This document shows positions 9,777-19,315 of a stretch of 64,000 nucleotides of DNA, piece by piece. Location: assembly GCF_905220365.1 (NCBI RefSeq), contig NC_061151.1, positions 5,202,197 through 5,266,196 of the forward strand, written 5' to 3'. Source of the DNA: Vanessa cardui. Taxonomy: Eukaryota > Arthropoda > Insecta > Lepidoptera > Nymphalidae. Under the pieces are notes generated by a model, which saw only the letters and a program-made list of their open reading frames with translations, made no database searches and had not been told where the DNA came from. Position numbers and translations under genes: made by a program. Positions within the stretch are counted from its first letter, which is position 1. Each line of letters opens with the position of its first letter.

Positions 9777-10140
9777 TTTAATGTTAATTGCAAGGTAAAT
9801 ATGATATTGTAATCTTTATTACTAACCATTCAATGAAATGTCTCCCAGAGCATAATTAAAACTGTAAGCGTATAAAATAAACTCAAAACTGTTAACTGGG
9901 TCACTCTTTGTTAATTTATACCTGTCTAGATTTTTTGTTGAAGTAGAAGAATTATTTTAATAATAGATCTGTGTTAAGATCGCATGGATGGTCTTGGTTG
10001 TCTGTTAGGCTTTTATCTGCAAATTGACTGGTCGTAGGTTTGATCCTGGAAGAATTTGATGTATTTGGTAGAAGTAATTTCAATATTAATGTTTCATTTC
10101 GATACTTAAATATATTCGTTTTTTATTTGTTTATCTAATT
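9777..10140. other. No recognised feature
   Basis: Includes a tRNA-like string GGTTTGATCCTGG near 10037, too short to assign. Confidence 0.4.
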
Positions 10141-10349
10141 AATGAAGGTTGACATTTTTTTTGTTATATGGGACAAACGAGCAGAAGGCTCATCTGATGG
10201 AAACTTATTAACACCACCCATGAGCTTGCAGGTGCGTTGTCGGTCGTTAATGAAGGATTACGCTTTTTTCTTGAAGGTTCACAAATTATATCACTTTGGA
10301 ATATATATTATAAAACTGCTGGCGAAAGCTGGTTCCACAGAGTTCAAAG
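10141..10349 (-). mobile_element. J3 3'-end fragment
   Basis: Plus-strand order GGACAAACGAGCAGAAGGCT, CACCACCCATGAGCTTGCAG, GCGAAAGCTGGTTCCACAGA matches J3 reversed, with deletions. Confidence 0.7.
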
Positions 10350-10416
10350 GATCAGGCAGAGGTTTGAACACACAATCATTGGATATGCACGCGTTGTAAC
10401 CACTGGGCCATTTCAG
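10350..10416 (-). mobile_element. SINE-M head fragment
   Basis: TTTGAACACACAATCATTGG and ACCACTGGGCCATTTC are the reversed B- and A-box regions; the rest has been replaced by J3 sequence. Confidence 0.7.
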
Positions 10417-10744
10417 TAATATTTCTAATATATTTTTAATTTTAATCGAAATATTATTGCATATATTATTTTACTTGTACGTTTAATAGATGTAATTACA
10501 GCTGTGATATCGTAGAGTCGTAACAATTAGGGGTGTCTAGACAGATCAGACAGAGATCCAAGACGTAACTTTTATAGATAACGTTAAGAGTAAATTTCAA
10601 AGTAACAATATTTATATATGTCTTCGATTCCAAATGATTAGTAACTTAGATGTTTTTGTTTTCTCTGTGGAACGCCGTGACGTAATGAGCCACGTGATCA
10701 AAATATGTTAAAGGGATAACTGTCACATTTTTATTAATTCATTC

Positions 10745-10850
10745 TTTAGAAGACCCGCATTGGAGCCGCCTGGTGGATATGATCTAAACCTTCTCAAAGG
10801 GAGAGGTGGTGTTAACCCAGCAGTGGGAAATTTATATGTCGTTGCTTTGT
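10745..10850 (+). mobile_element. SINE-M 3' half
   Basis: CCCGCATTGGAGC, CTTCTCAAAGGGAGAGG and CCCAGCAGTGGGAAATTTA are present; the tRNA-like head is not. Confidence 0.7.
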
Positions 10851-10984
10851 ATTTCAACCATGAAAGAGCCGCATACAGACAGAGTTACCTCGTATTTATA
10901 ATATTAGTACATATGTCAATGTTTTAGTCGTAATAATAAATAAATAAAGAAGCCATTTTATTCCATGTTAAATACTATATTTTT

Positions 10985-11150
10985 AAGGGTTGAAAAAGAG
11001 TAACTACTGTGTTTCTTGCCGGTTCTTCTCGACTGAATCTACTTTCAGAACTGGTGGCAGCTTTACTTAGTATAATAATTATATTAAGACTGAAAAATGC
11101 TTTTAAAAGTCTACTCGAATAAAACATACCTATTTTGATTTGATTTGCAT
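10985..11150 (+). mobile_element. J1 3'UTR copy, diverged
   Basis: GAAAAAGAGTAACTACTG, TGCCGGTTCTTCTCG and a TTTTGATTTGATTT tail. Its mirror copy lies at 14504-14675. Confidence 0.8.
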
Positions 11151-11469
11151 ACATTTACACTTCAAAATTTGTTGTTTTTTTACATATAAAATCTTAAAAA
11201 CTGAAATTTTATAAAATTTCACATTTTATATTCAAAAACTTGTTTCTACATGTCAATGATTCAATCGTAATAATCAATATTTCGTGTAAACTATGACACA
11301 TGTAGTGAAATGTCGTCCATTTTTATTTTAAGTACCTACTACAGGTACGACCTCATTTTTTAATAACCATGCCACAGATATCTTTTTAATCTTTACAATA
11401 ATGATTCAATATTCAATAATGGAATGCAATGAATAATACACATTGAATTTCATACAACCAGTATCTAAT

Positions 11470-11705
11470 CTTTACATAGTATAAAGCAAAGCCCCGCGTG
11501 CTGCCTCTCGCTGTCTGTCAATATATGCTTAGATCTTTAAAATTACACAACGAATTTTGATGCGGTTTTTTTAAAAAGTAGAATGATTCAAGAGGAAGGT
11601 TTTTGTATATAATTCATGGACAGTATAGTAAAGAAACACTGGTAATTATAGAAGTTACTAAAGTGATGTCGTAAATAACAGATTTTTTTGCGCTTACATT
11701 GTTAA
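11470..11705 (+). mobile_element. HelA Helitron 5' part
   Basis: AATCTTTACATAGTATAAAG, GAATTTTGATGCGGTTTTTT, TATAGTAAAGAAACACTGG, TGCGCTTACATTG; cut off by the SINE that follows. Confidence 0.8.
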
Positions 11706-11708
11706 CTA

Positions 11709-12039
11709 TGAGCTGAGATGGCCCAGTGGTTAGAACGCGTGCATCTTAACCAATGATTGCGGGTTCAAACCCAGGCAAGCACCGCTATTATGTATATGTG
11801 CTTAATTTGTGTTTATAATTCATCTCGTGCTCAGCGGTGAAGGAAATCATCGTGAGGAAACCTGCATGTGTCTAATTTCATTAAAATTCTGCCACATGTG
11901 CACTCAACCAACCCGCATTGGAACAGCGTGGTGGAATAAAATCCAAGGTTGGTGATTGATGTAAGGAATGGTGAATGTGGCAATAGTGACCACTTACCAT
12001 CAGGTGGCCCAGCTCGTCCGTCAGCCAATAGCATAAAAA
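11709..12039 (+). mobile_element. Chimeric SINE: SINE-M head, R6 tail
   Basis: 11709-11946 is SINE-M from GAGCTGAGATGGCCCAGTGG through CATTGGAACAGCGTGGTGG. From 11943 the sequence is R6: CCAAGGTTGGTG, GATGTAAGGAATGGT, GACCACTTACCATCAGGTGG, ending GCATAAAAA. The switch is at CCAA, a tetranucleotide both families have at that point. No clear target-site duplication was found. Confidence 0.8.
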
Positions 12040-12361
12040 CATCTAAGGAATAATGGTACCTATATTGATTTATATATATAGCTAACTGACAGAATTCACG
12101 TAAACAAATGATGAGAATTAAATTGACAGTCCTATGAAGTTGGAATGCCCAGTTTCGCGTCGCCGATAAGCGGTCAGACGGAAAACTGAATGTGGCCATA
12201 AAACCAGCGGCTCAGATTTATATAACAAACATATCTCGTGTTAAATGTATCGTAAGCGATTTGGGGTTATAAACGATGTAACACTTCCATCAAAACCTAA
12301 ATTCAATTATATATGTATGTCCGTTATGAATAAAAAAATATTAACCCTTGTTTTTTCACTA
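12040..12361. other. No recognised feature
   Basis: AT-rich, nothing supported. Confidence 0.45.
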
Positions 12362-12585
12362 ATTATAATCCGAAATGTCCCATTGAATCGATGATTGTGG
12401 GTCAAACCCAGGCACCACTGAATATTCATGTGCTTGAAGGAAAACATCGTGAGGAAACCTACATGTGTCTAATTTCATAGAAATTGTGTCGCATGTTTAT
12501 TCCACCCTCATTGAAACAGCGTGGTGGAATATGTTACAAAACGTAAGAAATTTAAAGGCTGTTATTTGTTGTTGTTGTTTTACTA
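12362..12585 (+). mobile_element. SINE-M copy with internal deletion
   Basis: B-box region GGGTCAAACCCAGGC, ATCGTGAGGAAACCTACATG and a clean (TTG)n tail at 12565-12580. Confidence 0.75.
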
Positions 12586-12699
12586 ATTATATAACACTAC
12601 TTTTCGAGCGTGGTTTGGCTCACGATTTGGAAGTTGGTTGCTAAATAAATACCATAAAAAATGAGTCAATAACCTTCTTTGTAGTCTATTTAAGGTTTA

Positions 12700-12843
12700 G
12701 GTTGACATGTGTGAAGGGAAAAAGTATCCTATGTAGTTCATGTTAGCCTCATACCAAATTCATCAAATTAGATTTAGTGGTTTGATCGTGAAAGACAGTC
12801 AGACAGACAGAGTTGCTTTCACATTTATAATATTTTTATACAT
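12700..12843 (-). mobile_element. HelC Helitron fragment
   Basis: Reversed HelC core: ATACCAAATTCATCAAATT, GATCGTGAAAGACAG, AGAGTTGCTTTCACATTTAT. Confidence 0.65.
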
Positions 12844-13139
12844 AGTTATTTCGGACTAATATTTATTGAAGCATATTAATACAACAATAAATTAATAGAT
12901 TCTTTCACACAATTAATTACCAATCTACGTAATTTAATAATGTATTACTTATGAAACTCGTCGTAACGGGGTCGTAAACTTGTTAAGTGTTAATCAATTT
13001 ATTGTATACTTTTTTAATTCTAAATGGAAGGAATTTCTCATGTTCGTTAACTACGTGAAACCGTGGCTTTGCCCGAGTTTTACAACTACAGCCTTCCTTG
13101 ATTCGAATTTAACTAAATCTGTTAAGCGTTAAGGGATAA
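12844..13139. other. No recognised feature
   Basis: Unassigned. 13140-13170 repeats the HelC terminal motif AGAGTTGCTTTCACATTTAT. Confidence 0.4.
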
Positions 13140-13170
13140 CAAACAGAGTTGCTTTCACATTTATAATATT

Positions 13171-13556
13171 ACTAGCGATTCCAGCTTGACACATGTACAA
13201 TGCTGATACTAAATTTACTACGAAATGTCTGACAATGTTGACAGCTTTTTTGTTATTAGACAATACAAACCGAATTACAAACATTATTTTGATCTATCTG
13301 ATAGAATTCAACCAAAGTTTACAATGTAAGCGCAAATAAATGTTTTATTTACGACATCACTTTAGTAAAACCTAAAATTATCAGTGTTTCTTTACTATAC
13401 TGTCCATGTATTATATACAAATACCTTCCTCTCGAATCATTCTATCTATTAAAAAAAACCGCATCAAAATCCGTTGTGTAATTTTGCAAATCTAAGCTTA
13501 CATAGGACAGCAAAAGGCAGTAAGCGGCTTTGTTTTATACTATGTAAAGATTAGAT
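13171..13556 (-). mobile_element. HelA Helitron copy
   Basis: Begins ACTAGCGATTCC (reversed CTAG end) and continues through TGCTGATACTAAATTTACT, TTACGACATCACTTTAG, CCGCATCAAAATCCGTTG to CTATGTAAAGA. Its right part is the mirror of 11470-11705. Confidence 0.8.
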
Positions 13557-13751
13557 ACTGGTTCTATCAAATCCAATGTGTATTATTAATTGCATTCCAT
13601 TATTGAATATTGAATCATTATTGTAAAGATTAAAAAGATATCTGTGGCATGGTTATTAAAAAATGAGGTCGTACCTGTAGTAGGTACTTAAAATAAAAAT
13701 GGACGACATTTCACTACATGTGTCAGAGTTTACACGAAATATTGATTATTA

Positions 13752-14371
13752 CAACTACCGCGCACTGGTGATTTTTGTCACGGTGACTGTTTCGTCACTC
13801 TTGTTAAGTCCGTGAATATGTATGGAGTTGCGCGCACGTTACGACGTGACAATTGGGTGACATTTGTGTCCGCCGACCGGCGAACAAGCCCGTGACAAAA
13901 CTGTCAGCCACTTTACGTTTTTCATAGCAATGCGCGCACTAGTGACAAATTTGTCACTCTCGTCGTCAGTCTTTCGCTATCTGCACTTTGACTGCCGACT
14001 TTGGCGGGTGCAAAATGGCATCACAATCTATTCAAAATGTAAACATTCGTGAAGACAATACTGATAATGATGTTCTAACAGAAGAAGTGGAAAAGAGGCC
14101 AGCTCTTTATGATAAAAAATTTAAAGAGTATTCAGATATTCACGTGAAAATTAGTACCCAGTATTCTCTTCGCTTTCATTTTCTGCCGAGTCTCACGAGT
14201 TCACAGAGAACCACCGTCTCTTCAAAATCCATAGTGGCAAATGACACTTCGATTTCGAAAATGTTTTGTCACTGTCTCTATTAATGAGGGCACTCCACTT
14301 TGGAAACGTGACGTGACAATGACAAACACTTTAAAGTCACCGTGACTAAAATCACAGGTACGCGCTAGCTC
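13752..14371 (+). mobile_element. TIR DNA element (PIF/Harbinger-like MITE) with MADF fragment
   Basis: The ends are inverted repeats: ACCGCGCACTGGTGATTTT on the left and, reversed from the right, AGCGCGTACCTGTGATTTT, both continuing to GTCACGGTGACT. Comparison with the empty site in arm 1 places it between GATTA-type flanks with a TTA (or TTAC) duplication, fitting the 3-bp duplication of PIF/Harbinger elements. The interior is rich in GTGAC/GTCAC and carries a MADF-like start. Confidence 0.7.
14015..14284 (+). pseudogene. MADF-domain N-terminal fragment inside the TIR element
   Basis: From ATG at 14015 a 90-codon frame reads MASQSIQNVNIREDNTDNDV and then LTEEVEKRPALYDKKFKEYS with DIHVK. 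The block VEKRPALYDK..KEYSD is the opening helix of MADF domains, DNA-binding modules found in many insect proteins and as the second protein of PIF/Harbinger elements. After HVK the similarity stops abruptly (ISTQYSLRFHFLPS...), so the remaining two helices are missing and the protein cannot fold as a MADF domain. The rest is probably a deletion junction. Confidence 0.6.
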
Positions 14372-14503
14372 TTACGATTGAAATATTGACATGTAAAACA
14401 AGTTATTGAACATTGAATATAAAATGAGAAATTTTATAAAATTAAGTTTGATTTTGTATGTAAAAAAACAGCAAATTTTTGAAGTGTAAATTTATGCAAA
14501 TCA

Positions 14504-14675
14504 AATCAAAATAGGTATATTTTATTCAAGTAGGCTTTTACAGTCAGTTCAGTCGTTATATAAAAAACTATATTAAGTAAAGCTGCTACCGGTTCTGAAA
14601 GTAAATTCAGTCGAGAAGAACCGGCAAGAATCTGAGTAGTTACTCTTTTTCAACCCTTAAAAATATAGTATAACA
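14504..14675 (-). mobile_element. J1 3'UTR copy, diverged
   Basis: Mirror of 10985-11150, with AATCAAATCAAAATAGG and GAGAAGAACCGGCAAGAATC. Confidence 0.8.
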
Positions 14676-14794
14676 TGGAATAAAATGGTTTTATTTATTT
14701 ATTTATTATTAAGACTAAAACATTGACAACTGTCCTAATATTATAAATACGAGGTGACTCTGTCTGTATGCGACCCTTTCACGGCTGAAATGCA

Positions 14795-14900
14795 AAGCAA
14801 CGATATGTAAATTTCCCGCTGGGTCATCACCATCTCTCTCTTCAAGAATATTTGGAGCATATTCCACCATGCTGTTCCAATGAGCGCCTTCAAAAGAATG
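14795..14900 (-). mobile_element. SINE-M 3' half
   Basis: TGTAAATTTCCCGCTGGG and CATATTCCACCATGCTGTTC; mirror of 10745-10850. Confidence 0.65.
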
Positions 14901-14919
14901 AAAAATTTGACAGTCGGTA

Positions 14920-15239
14920 GTGACCATCATGATTCACACATAACAAATAATCTGATCACATCTCTCGTCAGTAACATTTGCACATAATTCCAGGCTTATT
15001 AAAAGCAGCTTTATTATAAGTTGCTTGCAGCTTTTAATTTGTGCTCATTGCCAAGTCATTATAATTATAATAAAAAGAAAACTATTGATACAATTAGTAA
15101 ATGTTGATTTATAACTACAAAATAATTTGAATAGGACTTGGTTTCTATGAGATCTCAAAACTTCTTACGATAGAAAAACTGCAGCGAGAGCCTTGGCATT
15201 TTTTTACATTTAATGTTTTTGGTGGGATATATGTATATA
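14920..15239. other. Unassigned part of arm 2
   Basis: No counterpart in arm 1 beyond the first few tens of bases, no reading frame, no known repeat. Confidence 0.4.
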
Positions 15240-15405
15240 TAGTCAAAGTCAAAAACTTTTATTCATAATAAAAGTGCTTACATGTGATTATTGATAGTCA
15301 AAAATCTGCCACTGGTTCGGAATTTTACACCTCAGACCTGAAAAAAACCGGTGAAAGAAACTCAGCGGGATCTGTATCTTTTTTTAATGTAATGTTGTAT
15401 ATGAG
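15240..15405 (-). mobile_element. J2-like 3'UTR fragment
   Basis: GTCAAAGTCAAAAACTTTTA tail, CCACTGGTTCGGAATT and GAAAGAAACTCAGCGGGAT are the reversed J2 3'UTR. Missing from arm 1. Confidence 0.6.
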
Positions 15406-15621
15406 AAATTGTTACTTTGAAATTTCTCTTAATACGTTATCTATAGAAGTTACGTCATAGATCTCGTCTAGACACCCCTAATTGTTACGACCCTACGATA
15501 TCACAGCTGTAAGAACATCTATTAAACGTACAAGTAAAATAATATGTGCAATAATATTTCGATTAAAATTATGAATTTATTAGAAATATAATGTTGTCTT
15601 AGATTTTTGCGATTATTATAC

Positions 15622-15757
15622 ATTGAAATAAAACTAGTTTTAACTAGTTAGACTGTCTACCCGTGAACACGAACGCTGTAAAGTGCTCGAAACGTCGGGA
15701 TGATAAAAATAATTAATATACGCGATTTAAAACCGTTAAAACTAGTTTTATTTCAAT
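15622..15757. mobile_element. 136-bp element with perfect 23-bp TIRs
   Basis: Left end ATTGAAATAAAACTAGTTTT plus AAC is exactly mirrored at 15735-15757. The interior has GCTCGAAACGTCGGGATG. Arm 1 lacks it, so it is a later insertion. Confidence 0.75.
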
Positions 15758-15773
15758 TAATAGAAATATTACT

Positions 15774-16010
15774 GAAATGGCGCAGTCGTTAGAACGCGTG
15801 CATATCCAATGATTGTGGGTTCAAACCCAGGCAAGCAACACTGAATATTCATGTGATGAGGAAACCTGCATGCGTTTTATTTCATAGAAATTCTGCAACA
15901 CGTGCCTTCCACCAATCCTCATTGGAACAGCGTGGTGGAATATGTTCCAAACCTTGTCCACAAAGGGCCAAGAGGCCCAGTAGTGGGAAATTTACAGACC
16001 GTTGTTATTG
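15774..16010 (+). mobile_element. SINE-M copy
   Basis: Head mutated in the A box (GGCGCAGTCGTTAGAAC), B box GGTTCAAACCC intact, 3' half complete to GACCGTTGTTATTG. The first 60 bp belong to the inverted duplication. Confidence 0.85.
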
Positions 16011-16100
16011 TACATAGCGGTTTCTTTCCTCTGGAGGCTGCTTTCTACGTTGGTAGAGTCAATTTAAAAAGGCTTTTTTATAAAGTTTCCTTGAATAATT

Positions 16101-16390
16101 TACTTGGTGGTAGGGCTTAGTGTAAGCGCGTCTGGGTAGGTACCACCCACTCATCGGTTATTCTACCGCTAAATAACAGTACTCAGTATTTCTGTATTCC
16201 GGTTTGAAAGGTGAGTGAGCCAGTGTAACTACAGGCACAAGGGACATGACATCTTAGTTCCCAAGGTTGGTGGCGCATTGACGATGTAAGGAATTTTAAT
16301 ATTTCTTACAGCGTCATTGTCTAAGGGTGATGGCGACCACTAACCATAGGGTGGCCCATATGCTCGTTCACCAAACTATATCATAAAGAA
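16101..16390 (+). mobile_element. R6 copy
   Basis: Starts TACTTGGTGGTAGGGCTTAG, passes CCGGTTTGAAAGG and CCCAAGGTTGGTGGCGC, ends ACTATATCATAAAGAAAAG. Confidence 0.85.
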
Positions 16391-16679
16391 AAGAATAAAT
16401 AACACATTCGAATAATTGAATCCGAGATGTCTCAATAATAACTACGGTATTCAAGGAAGTATGACATTCCGCGCTCAATTTGTATGATTACACCGGCCTT
16501 CTTATTTTGTAGGTTAAAATTCCTTTACAGCATATTTAAATTTGTAATTAATAAATTATAGTAGACAAAAAAAAATGTTTTTATTTTTTAACAAATGACT
16601 TTTAAAATGATAAAACATCTTGGATGAAAATGATCCATATAAGGAGCTTTTTAAAATATTAATTTTTATTATTATTTAA
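16391..16679. other. No recognised feature
   Basis: AT-rich with an A run at 16566. Confidence 0.45.
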
Positions 16680-16812
16680 AATCTATATCTATCTCTGGAA
16701 CGGCTGGACCGATTTTGATGTGACTTTCACTGGCAGATAACTGATATAACAGGGAGTAACTTAGCTAATAATATTTTTTTGTTAAATTCAAATGCGACAT
16801 TCTACGCATTTG
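16680..16812 (+). mobile_element. HelB Helitron 3' part
   Basis: CTCTGGAACGGCTGGACCG, GACTTTCACTGGCAGATAAC, TTTGTTAAATTCAAATGCG; the CTAG end is lost. Confidence 0.7.
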
Positions 16813-16814
16813 AT

Positions 16815-17003
16815 TTGATATTATATATTTTAAGTGTGAAAGTAACTCTTTTTGTCTGTTTGTATCTCTGTTGCTCTTTCACGACCCAACAGCTGAACCA
16901 AATTTGATGAAATTTAGTATGAAGCAAACTTGAACTCCAATGAAGGACATAGGCTACTAACTGCCTGACAGAAGACATCCAACAGCCTAAAACAAGTTCT
17001 TGA
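16815..17003 (+). mobile_element. HelC Helitron copy
   Basis: GTGAAAGTAACTCTTTTTG, GCTCTTTCACGACCCAACAG, CTGAACCAAATTTGATGAAA, ATGAAGCAAACTTGAACTCC; incomplete 3' end. Confidence 0.75.
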
Positions 17004-17067
17004 TAAAGCAAATAAATAAAAGATTAATTATTAAGCATTTTTGTTAAGGGGTTTGTTTTCTATTCGA

Positions 17068-17364
17068 GAGTCGAGGTGGCCCAGTGGTTAGAACGCGTGC
17101 ATCTTAACCGATGATTGCGGGTTCAAACCCAGGCAAGCACCGCTGATTCATGTGCTTAATTTGTCTTTATAATTCATCTCGTGCTCAGCGGTGAAGGAAA
17201 ACATCGTGAGGAAACCTGCATGTGACAAATTTCATAGAAATTCTGCCCATGTATATTCCACCAACCCGTATTGGAACAGCGTGGTGGAATATGTTCCAAA
17301 CTTTCTCCTTAAAGGGAGGGAAGGCCTTTAGCCCAGCAGTGGGAATTTACAGGCTGTTGTTGTT
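17068..17364 (+). mobile_element. SINE-M copy, near-intact
   Basis: Complete head with A box TGGCCCAGTGG and B box GGTTCAAACCC, full body, tail GGCTGTTGTTGTTA. A perfect target duplication was not found. Confidence 0.92.
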
Positions 17365-17637
17365 ATTTCCTATTAATTAAAGTCAACGTTACACAACATT
17401 TGTCTTAACCTGTCAAATCAATGACAGCTAATGTACTATACAGCTGATAAAACACCTGTGTAGTCTCAGCTTTATAAATGATACTTTGTATCACTTCAGC
17501 TCACTTGCGTTCGTGATAGATCTTTTATTTTCACAGCATCCGTCTTCATGATATATAAATAGATATCTTTTACACAATTGAAATTGTTTATAAAAGGAAG
17601 CCAATACAATTGAATAAATAATAATAATAAAAATTGG
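17365..17637. other. No recognised feature
   Basis: Possible single-copy sequence; an acceptor-like TTTATTTTCACAG at 17525-17537 is followed by early stops. Confidence 0.4.
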
Positions 17638-17870
17638 ACAACATCATATGTGATGTAATGTATGCATTACTTTGATCCCAATGTAACTAGGTAAAGCATT
17701 TGCGTTATGGAAAATCAGAAGTAACGAAGGTACCACCAACACCCAGACCCAAGACGACGTAGAAAATTAATAAACCTTCTACATTGACTCGGCCGGGAAT
17801 CGAACCCGGGACCTCAGAGTGGCGTACGCATGAAAACCGGCATACACACCACTCGACCACGGAGGTCGTC
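17638..17870 (-). mobile_element. SINE-V copy
   Basis: Minus-strand head GACGACCTCCGTGGTCGAG, B box in GGGTTCGATTCCCGG, and a tail end toward ACATCACATA-type sequence on the left. Confidence 0.9.
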
Positions 17871-17924
17871 ATAAAGAAATAACAGTTTCGTTAATACTGT
17901 GTCTGTTACTGTTATAAATAAAGT

Positions 17925-18007
17925 AACTCCGGTTAGCTAACCTCTGGAACAGCTGGACAAATTTTGATGGGACTTTCATTGGCCGATAGCTGATGTAATA
18001 AGGAGTA
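17925..18007 (+). mobile_element. HelB fragment cut by R6
   Basis: CTCTGGAACAGCTGGACAA and GGGACTTTCATTGGCCG, then GGAGTAACTT where R6 begins. Confidence 0.6.
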
Positions 18008-18293
18008 ACTTGGTGGTAGGGCTTTGTACAAGCCCGTCTGGGTAGGTACCACCCACTCATCATTTATTCTACCGCCAAACAATAGTACTCAGTATTGTTG
18101 TGTTCCGGTTTGAAGGGTGAGTGAGCCAGTGTAACTACAGGCACAAGGGACATAACATCTTAGTTCCCAAGGTTGGTGGCACATTGACGGTGTAAGGAAT
18201 AGTTAATATTTCTTACAGCGTCATTGTCTATGGGTTATGGGGACCACTTACCATCAAGTGGCCCATATGCTCGTCTGCCAACCTATTCCATAA
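18008..18293 (+). mobile_element. R6 copy
   Basis: Complete from ACTTGGTGGTAGGGCTTTG to CCAACCTATTCCATAAA. Confidence 0.88.
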
Positions 18294-18640
18294 ATCAAAA
18301 ATCAAAATAAACTTTATTCAAGTGGGCTTTTACAAGCACTTTTGAATCGTCATTTAACAATTAAGTGAAGCTACCACCGGCTCGGAAAGTAGATTCTACC
18401 GAGAAGAACCGGCAAGAAACCAAGTAGTTACTATATATCAACATTTAAAAAATACAATCATATTAGTTAAACACAATATATGTACACATGTAAAGTATCC
18501 TACCTGGAAGTCAACAGATATTAACTCCACGCTTTTTTATCATCTACAAAATCTTGTATCGAATAATATGGCTTTTTTACCAAAGTATTTTTTTATAAAC
18601 GATTTGAATTTGCGAAACGGCAAAGTTAAAAATAAAAAAC
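18294..18640 (-). mobile_element. J1 copy, longest minus-strand version
   Basis: Reversed tail AAATCAAAATAAACTTTATT at the left, 3'UTR, then the reversed ORF end (CCACGCTTTTTTATCATC, AAAATCTTGTATCGAATAA, GCGAAACGGCAAAGTTAAAA). Confidence 0.85.
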
Positions 18641-18715
18641 CCAGGACCTTGAGTGTGCAGCTCAATATCTAACCGCTGATACAATGAGGCAATCCAGTTC
18701 GTCCATTGTAATTAG
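18641..18715 (-). repeat. Possible third tRNA-derived SINE head
   Basis: On the minus strand: GGATTGCCTCATTGTATCAG, CGGTTAGATATTGAGCTGC, ACTCAAGGTCCTGGGTT, an arrangement of A and B boxes unlike SINE-M or SINE-V. One copy only. Confidence 0.4.
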
Positions 18716-18964
18716 TAATTAAGGGTAATTTTCATTGTGAGGGTTTGAATATGCAATTGAATTTAATAATACCATTATTTTAATGGAACTCCATTCGATA
18801 TGAATTGAAACCCAACGACGCAATGTCTAATTATCTTTAATAACAATACAATAGCTGAAAATATTTTTCTGTATTTTTTTTAATATAAGTTTTTATTGTA
18901 ATTGATTATAGCTGTGGCTGCGACCTTTTGTGCGATTAAATTTAATATGCGTTTGAATTGAATA
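18716..18964. other. No recognised feature
   Basis: AT-rich, nothing supported. Confidence 0.45.
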
Positions 18965-19045
18965 AAGATATATTGTTGTCTAAGTTACTCCTTATTAAAC
19001 AGGGAAAATTCCGTCAAAATTGGCTCAGACGTTCCAGAGATTAGT
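18965..19045 (-). mobile_element. HelB fragment
   Basis: TAAGTTACTCCTTATTAAAC, AATTCCGTCAAAATTGGCTC, GACGTTCCAGAGATTAG: reversed HelB 3' half. Confidence 0.55.
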
Positions 19046-19054
19046 CGGAAAAAC

Positions 19055-19232
19055 TGACACACACGTGTGGTAGAATTTCGTTGAAATTAGTCACGTGCAG
19101 GTTTCCTCACGATGTTATCCCTCACCGCCGTAAAAAAACAAATTAAGCACATGGAAATTCAGTACTGTTTTCCTGGGTTTGAATCCGTGATCATCGGTTA
19201 AGATGCACACGTTCTAACCACTGGGCCATATA
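19055..19232 (-). mobile_element. SINE-M copy, tail-truncated
   Basis: Head region complete on the right (CCACTGGGCCAT), ends at ACACACGTGTGGTAGAATTT; about 110 bp of the tail side is absent. Confidence 0.75.
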
Positions 19233-19244
19233 TACCCATCTGTC

Positions 19245-19315
19245 TTTCTACCACCAGTTCGAAATGTAGATTCTACCGAAAAGAATCAACACAAAACTTA
19301 GTAATTATCAAGGCA
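19245..19315 (-). mobile_element. J1 fragment
   Basis: CTACCACCAGTTCG, GTAGATTCTACCGAAAAGAA. Confidence 0.55.

Larger units (their letters stand above)
10346..11704. repeat. Inverted duplication, arm 1
   Basis: Reverse complement of 13310-15835. Shared content, in order: SINE-M head, the TTTTACTTGTACGTTTAATA block, a SINE-M tail, J1, an apparently single-copy block at 11285-11490, and HelA. The block at 11300-11450 is nearly identical in both arms; the J1 portions differ more. Confidence 0.9.
13310..15835. repeat. Inverted duplication, arm 2
   Basis: Mirror of 10346-11704, longer because it holds insertions absent from arm 1: the MADF-bearing TIR element (13752-14371), a J2 fragment (15240-15405) and a 136-bp TIR element (15622-15757). 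14920-15240 has no convincing partner. Confidence 0.88.

Noticed and set aside
16101..16390. Resemblance of the R6 start (TACTTGGTGGTAGGG...CTGGGTAGGTACC) to the 3' part of 5S rRNA, suggesting a 5S-derived SINE.
   Set aside because: Only scattered words match, and the promoter half of 5S rRNA would be missing; not enough to claim by eye.
17780..17870. tRNA-like sequence with an intact B box that could be a tRNA gene.
   Set aside because: It recurs with the same 3' body in ten places (SINE-V); no anticodon stem consistent with a functional tRNA was seen.
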